Assembly (NCBI GenBank): GCA_020846575.1
Contig: JADLDQ010000305.1
Coordinates: forward strand, 1 to 9,201
Source: Burkholderiales bacterium
GTDB taxonomy: Bacteria > Pseudomonadota > Gammaproteobacteria > Burkholderiales > SG8-39
Length of the DNA: 9,201 nt
Direction of reading: 5' to 3'
The position numbers were made by a program, and so were the translations under genes. Under the pieces are notes generated by a model. That model saw only the letters and a program-made list of their open reading frames with translations, was not told the DNA's origin and did no database searches. Shown here one piece after another: positions 5,186-9,201 of this stretch. Each line of letters starts with the position of its first letter. Position 1 is the first letter of the stretch.

Positions 5186-6949
5186 ATGGATGCAAGAAGC
5201 AAGGCGGCGCGGCTCGACCCGGTGACGCTCGAAGTCATCCGCAACGCGTTGCCCGCGGTTTCCAACGAGATGGCGCTCGACCTGCAGCGCACCTCCTACA
5301 ACATGATGATCTACGAGGTGCGCGACTACTGCACCGCGCTCATCGGTCCGGATGGCGGGCTGATCAGCCAGAACGTGGGCGGGGTGTCGCACTTCGTCGC
5401 CGACCTGGGCGTGCTGATCACCGACGGCATGAAGCGCTACGGCCGGGACGGCTTCCGTGCGGGAGATGTGGTCATCACCAATCACCAGGCGGTCGCCGGG
5501 CAGCACCTCAACAATATCGTCATCTACACGCCCTACTTCTTCCAGGGCGAACTGCTGATGTTCGCCATCGTCCGGGCGCACTGGATCGACGTCGGCGGCT
5601 CGAGCACCGGCTTCGGCGCCGGGGCCTCGGTCGCCGATCCCTGGCTGGAGGGCCTGCAGCTCGACCAGTTGAAGATCTACGACGCGGGGCACCTGGACGA
5701 GACGCTGTACCGCGTGATCCGGGACAACATCCGCTTTCCGGAATCGTCGCTCGGCGACATGAAGTCGCAGATCGCCGCCTGTCGCCTGGCGATGCGGCGC
5801 ATGGATGACATGTTCGGCAAGTACGGGCGCGATACGGTGCTCGCCGCGATCCGGCAGATCTGCCAGGAGACCGAGCACAAGTGCCGCAACGTCGTTGCGA
5901 AGATCGCGGACGGCGTGTACGAGGCCGAGTCCTTCCTCGACGACGACGGTGTCAACAAGGGCGATCCGGTGCGGCTGCACGCGAGGGTCACGGTGAAGGC
6001 GGGCCACATGACCATCGACCTGTCGGGTTGCTCGGGCGAGCGCCGGGCCGGCATCAACTCGCGCACCCTCGCAGGCGCGCGCGTGGCCTACAAGGCGCTG
6101 ACCAGCCCGCTCGATCCGGTGAACGAAGGTTCCTTCAGCGCGCTGGAGGTGATCATCCCGGAAGGCAACATCATGATGGCGCGCTACCCGGCGCCGATGG
6201 CGGGCTGGAGCCAGATGCTGCCGCTGGTGGTGGATACCATCGTCAGGGCGCTGGCGCCGGCGATGCCCGAACGCACGCCAGCGGCCCACTACGGTCTGCT
6301 GGGCGGCACGGTGGTGTTCTTCGGCCACGACCCGAAGACCGGCCGCCGCTTCGTGGTGCAGAGCATAGAGGGCGGCGGCTGGGGCGGCAGACCCTTCGAG
6401 GACGGTGAGTCGGGCGCCGTCACGGTCTGCCAGGGCGACGTGCGCAACGCCTCAATCGAGGGCGTCGAACTGAAGTGCCCGGTGCTGATGCACCAGCGCG
6501 CGCTGCAGCAGGACTCCGGCGGCGCCGGCAAGTTCCGCGGCGGGCTGGGATTGAACGTGCGCGTCACCAATCTCGTGGAGGGCCGCTGGAACCTCGCCGC
6601 GCCGCACCGCGAACAGTGCCCGCCCTGGGGGCTGTGGGGCGGGTCCGCCGGCTCGGCCGAAACCAAGTTCCTGCGGCTGCCGGGCAGGACCGAGTGGAAG
6701 CACATCGACGCCAACCGCCATCCTGTTCCGGCGCACGCCCAGATGCTGCTCTACACCGGCAGCGGCGGCGGCTGGGGCGATCCGCTGGAGCGTGAACCCG
6801 CGCGCGTTCACTGGGACGTCATCGAGGAGCTGGTGTCCCGCGAGGCGGCGCGCGACCGGTACGGCGTGGTGTTCGCGCAGGACGGCTCGGTTGACGCGGC
6901 GGCAACCGTCGCGCTGCGCGCGCAGATGAAAGCCGCGCGCACGTCCTGA
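5186..6949 (+). CDS. Hydantoinase B / oxoprolinase-family protein, solitary HyuB homologue
   Basis: This 587-residue product belongs to the HyuB family (Pfam Hydantoinase_B). Members are one subunit of ATP-dependent N-methylhydantoinases, 5-oxoprolinases and acetone or acetophenone carboxylases, normally paired with a HyuA-type ATPase. Family features are LDPVTLEVIRNALPAVSNEM at 10-29, YEVRDYCTALIGPDG at 43-57, NHQAVAGQHLNN at 99-110, RAHWIDVGG at 130-138, SGGAGKFRGGLG near 450, and the C-terminal GGGWGDPLER. The length is normal and the frame intact. A GAGG at 5175-5178 sits seven bases before the ATG. His107 and His132 have the same 25-residue spacing as two metal-binding His of acetone carboxylase alpha, but Asn110 stands where that enzyme has Asp. 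No hyuA gene is visible on either side, although PBP, lysA and msrPQ neighbours are all complete. The substrate is unknown; lysine or hydantoin chemistry should not be assumed from location. Confidence 0.9.
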   Translation: MDARSKAARLDPVTLEVIRNALPAVSNEMALDLQRTSYNMMIYEVRDYCTALIGPDGGLISQNVGGVSHFVADLGVLITDGMKRYGRDGFRAGDVVITNHQAVAGQHLNNIVIYTPYFFQGELLMFAIVRAHWIDVGGSSTGFGAGASVADPWLEGLQLDQLKIYDAGHLDETLYRVIRDNIRFPESSLGDMKSQIAACRLAMRRMDDMFGKYGRDTVLAAIRQICQETEHKCRNVVAKIADGVYEAESFLDDDGVNKGDPVRLHARVTVKAGHMTIDLSGCSGERRAGINSRTLAGARVAYKALTSPLDPVNEGSFSALEVIIPEGNIMMARYPAPMAGWSQMLPLVVDTIVRALAPAMPERTPAAHYGLLGGTVVFFGHDPKTGRRFVVQSIEGGGWGGRPFEDGESGAVTVCQGDVRNASIEGVELKCPVLMHQRALQQDSGGAGKFRGGLGLNVRVTNLVEGRWNLAAPHREQCPPWGLWGGSAGSAETKFLRLPGRTEWKHIDANRHPVPAHAQMLLYTGSGGGWGDPLEREPARVHWDVIEELVSREAARDRYGVVFAQDGSVDAAATVALRAQMKAARTS

Positions 6950-6981
6950 GGCACCGCGCGGCGTCAAGACGGTTGTGGGTG

Positions 6982-7023
6982 CACCGCGCCCGCCGCGCCG
7001 CGGCGCGGCGGGCGTCCGCGGTG
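6982..7023. terminator. Large GC palindrome between the convergent hyuB-like and msrQ genes
   Basis: Positions 6987-7014 are a perfect 28-base palindrome: 14-base arms meeting at 7000/7001, made only of G and C. Outside it CACCGCG (6982-6988) can pair with CGCGGTG (7017-7023), sharing two bases with the inner arm. It follows the hyuB-like stop by about 33 bases and lies about 85 bases past the msrQ stop in the other direction, so it could end both transcripts. Neither side has a T tract, so termination may depend on stalling or Rho. Confidence 0.45.
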
Positions 7024-7107
7024 AAGCAAGCCGCGACCTCCCACGGGCGCGTTTCGCCGGACTCCCGCCAGCGCTGAGCGCAGCGGTCTTGTGCTCGCCT
7101 CGGACCT

Positions 7108-7743
7108 TCAGGTACGCGCGCGGGTGAGGCCGCCGACCCGCCGCTCGCGCCACCTCGCGCGCAGCCGGTAGCCGAGCAGGATCGCCACGAGCAGCGCGTA
7201 GAGCGCCGGCTCGGTGATGTCGCGCTTGACCATCCACCAGAAATGAAGCACGCCAAGGGGCGCGATGAAATACACCAGGCGATGCAGCGCCTGCCAGCGC
7301 CTTGCGCCAAGGCGCCGCACCATGGCGTTGGTCGAGGTCAGCGCGAGCGGCAGCAGCAGCAGCAGCGATGCCGCGCCCACGGTGATGAAGGGGCGCTTGG
7401 CGATGTCCTTCAGAATCTCCGCCACCTCGAAGACGTGGTCGAAGGAGACATAGCTGGAAAAGTGCACCAGCGCGTAGAAGAACGCGAACAGCCCCAGCAT
7501 CCGGCGCAGGCGCAGCAGCCAGTTCCAGCCGAGGATCCTGCGCGCCGGTGTGACCGCCAGCGTCAGCAACAGCCAGCGCAGCGTCCAGTCCCCGGTCGAG
7601 CGGGTGATGTACTCCGCGGGGTTCGGCCCCAGCCACTCGGGATACAGGAACGCCCCGGCCGCCAGGCGAGCGAGCGGCACGAGAGCCGCCACGAACAGCA
7701 ACACCTTCAGGCGCGATACCGTCCGCGCCGACAGCCGCTTCAT
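7108..7743 (-). CDS. msrQ: Haem b membrane subunit MsrQ of the methionine sulfoxide reductase system
   Basis: MsrQ (formerly YedZ) is an inner-membrane haem b protein of the ferric-reductase-like superfamily. It passes electrons from the respiratory chain or a flavin reductase to periplasmic MsrP. The 211 residues show about six hydrophobic segments: 12-33, 54-66, 82-101, 118-136, 154-172 and 177-192. His94, His154 and His167 have spacings of 60 and 13, the same as His91, His151 and His164 of E. coli MsrQ, so the haem ligands are present. GxWxLRxLLLTLAVTPxRR at 51-69 and RRLGxRRWQALHRLVY at 143-158 are typical family blocks. The gene starts 37 bases after the msrP stop on the same strand with only a weak Shine-Dalgarno, so co-transcription with msrP is likely. 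The tail is Arg-rich and probably cytoplasmic. Confidence 0.95.
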   Translation of the reverse strand: MKRLSARTVSRLKVLLFVAALVPLARLAAGAFLYPEWLGPNPAEYITRSTGDWTLRWLLLTLAVTPARRILGWNWLLRLRRMLGLFAFFYALVHFSSYVSFDHVFEVAEILKDIAKRPFITVGAASLLLLLPLALTSTNAMVRRLGARRWQALHRLVYFIAPLGVLHFWWMVKRDITEPALYALLVAILLGYRLRARWRERRVGGLTRART

Positions 7744-7780
7744 GGCCCGCTGGATCCCCGCGCCGTCCGGCTCGATGGAA

Positions 7781-8728
<948 letters not shown>

Positions 8729-8808
8729 GGCGGTGCTCCTCCGGTTGCAATGAACGCTCTACGAGCGCGTTCAGCCCTCCAGGTTGCCGGCACGGCGGCA
8801 GGGCCAAG

Positions 8809-8836
8809 GGATGACTCCCGCCGGATGACTCCCGCC
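8809..8836. repeat. Perfect 14-bp tandem direct repeat upstream of msrP
   Basis: GGATGACTCCCGCC occurs at 8809-8822 and immediately again at 8823-8836 with no mismatch. It lies 81-108 bases upstream of the msrP start, in the range of a promoter-proximal regulator site. It could equally be a recent slippage duplication without function. Confidence 0.9.
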
Positions 8837-9037
8837 GCCGGCGTTCCGGCCGGTTTTCGCCAGGCAGTCCAGCGGGGACATCGCGCGGCGCCGGGTCCCG
8901 GTTCGACCGATGGCGCATTGTCGTGCAAAAGTCGGGAATGGCAGCAGTATCCTTGAGCGCGAGCGCTCGGGTCCTCACGCCGCGAGGGCACCCAGAAACC
9001 CTGACTGACGAAGGGACAACGGCGCGGCGGTAAAGCC

Positions 9038-9052
9038 CTCGCGGCCCGCGAG
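9038..9052 (-). terminator. Short hairpin after the right-edge gene, possible terminator
   Basis: CTCGCGG (9038-9044) and CCGCGAG (9046-9052) are perfect arms around a single C; physically this is a six-base stem with a GCC loop. On the minus strand it lies about 55 bases past the stop of the right-edge gene and is followed by GGCTTTA, only a very short T run. It would separate that gene from msrP if it works. Confidence 0.25.
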
Positions 9053-9106
9053 CCGAGCGACTTCCGGGCCCGCGCAGCGAGCGCGTCGCCGCCGCCGCCC
9101 GTGCGC

Positions 9107-9201
9107 TCAGGGATTCAACTGCTGGTAGACGGCGTTGGCGATCTTCAGCAGCGGTTCACGCGCGATCTCGCCGGAAATGGCGTAACCGAAGTTCCCGTCG
9201 A
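9107..9201 (-). CDS. C-terminal end of an unidentified protein (partial, runs off the right edge)
   Basis: The minus strand is open from the right edge to a TGA at 9109-9107, giving the last 31 residues, which include DGNFGYAISGEIAREPLL and end AVYQQLNP. The reading is protein-like, and codon third positions are mostly G or C as in the neighbours. The pattern of a short glycine-containing strand pair, then a helix ending the protein, resembles the C-terminal tail of some membrane anti-sigma factors (a GYALSG-type segment followed by LLxIAxAVY). That is a memory-based resemblance over a very short stretch and not an identification. The gene reads in the same direction as msrPQ and lies 378 bases upstream of msrP. 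It is confidently a gene end but its product is not established. Confidence 0.7.
   Translation of the reverse strand, partial: DGNFGYAISGEIAREPLLKIANAVYQQLNP

Larger units (their letters stand above)
8729..9106. other. 378-bp non-coding gap upstream of msrP
   Basis: Nothing here reads as a convincing gene in either direction. It contains the msrP Shine-Dalgarno, a five-base stem (8837-8841 with 8846-8850), a perfect 14-base tandem repeat (8809-8836), another five-base stem (GAGCG 8955-8959 with CGCTC 8964-8968) and a seven-base hairpin at 9038-9052. The msrP promoter should lie within it. On the minus strand GACAAT near 8918-8923 is a possible -10, but no acceptable -35 accompanies it, so no promoter is called. 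Confidence 0.6.

Noticed and set aside
3605..6328. A 907-codon open frame on the minus strand
   Set aside because: It lies antisense to the verified lysA and hyuB-like genes across their junction. Its product is low-complexity (His, Arg, Ala rich) with no recognisable domain; it is a by-product of high GC third positions.
6452..7636. A 394-codon minus-strand open frame across the msrQ/hyuB-like junction
   Set aside because: It overlaps both real genes in wrong frames and spans the GC palindrome. The product has no recognisable family.

Overview
The window is GC-rich chromosomal DNA from a Gram-negative proteobacterium. The best guess is a betaproteobacterium. This rests on gene order: a pilM gene divergent from mrcA (PBP1A), then cyaY, then a small LptM-type lipoprotein gene overlapping lysA. 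In Pseudomonas, dapF usually follows lysA; here it does not, which fits the betaproteobacterial arrangement where dapF lies elsewhere. The taxonomic call is an inference from synteny and protein character. No tRNA, rRNA, CRISPR array, insertion sequence or phage gene was seen.

Layout. Positions 1-448 (minus) hold the N-terminal 149 residues of PilM, the cytoplasmic actin-like protein of the type IV pilus inner-membrane complex. An AT-rich divergent control region (about 449-714) separates it from mrcA (715-3012, plus), a complete bifunctional class A penicillin-binding protein. cyaY (3060-3380, minus) faces mrcA tail to tail, and its 3' end has been tandemly duplicated. The lptM-like gene (best start 3519, a TTG with a good Shine-Dalgarno) and lysA (3653-4948) form a translationally coupled pair. 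A 237-bp gap with two inverted repeats leads to a 587-codon hydantoinase B / oxoprolinase-family gene (5186-6949) that has no hydantoinase A partner in view. A large GC-rich palindrome separates it from the convergent msrP-msrQ operon (8728 down to 7108), which encodes the periplasmic methionine sulfoxide reductase and its haem membrane partner. A 378-bp gap with a perfect 14-bp tandem repeat follows. The window ends in the last 31 codons of a minus-strand gene that was not firmly identified.

How the genes work together. Most of the window serves the cell envelope: pilus assembly, peptidoglycan polymerisation and cross-linking, the last step of lysine synthesis (its substrate meso-diaminopimelate is also the peptidoglycan cross-linking residue), LPS-transport assembly, and repair of oxidised periplasmic proteins. 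CyaY serves iron-sulfur cluster assembly. The HyuB-like gene is the one accessory-looking element. It stands alone, and an Asn occupies a position where acetone carboxylase has a metal-binding Asp.

No clearly new multi-gene system is present. The observations most worth following up are the solitary HyuB with its altered metal site and nearby operator-like repeat, the duplicated cyaY 3' end, the AT-ending codon patch in mrcA, and the control region between msrP and the unidentified neighbour.
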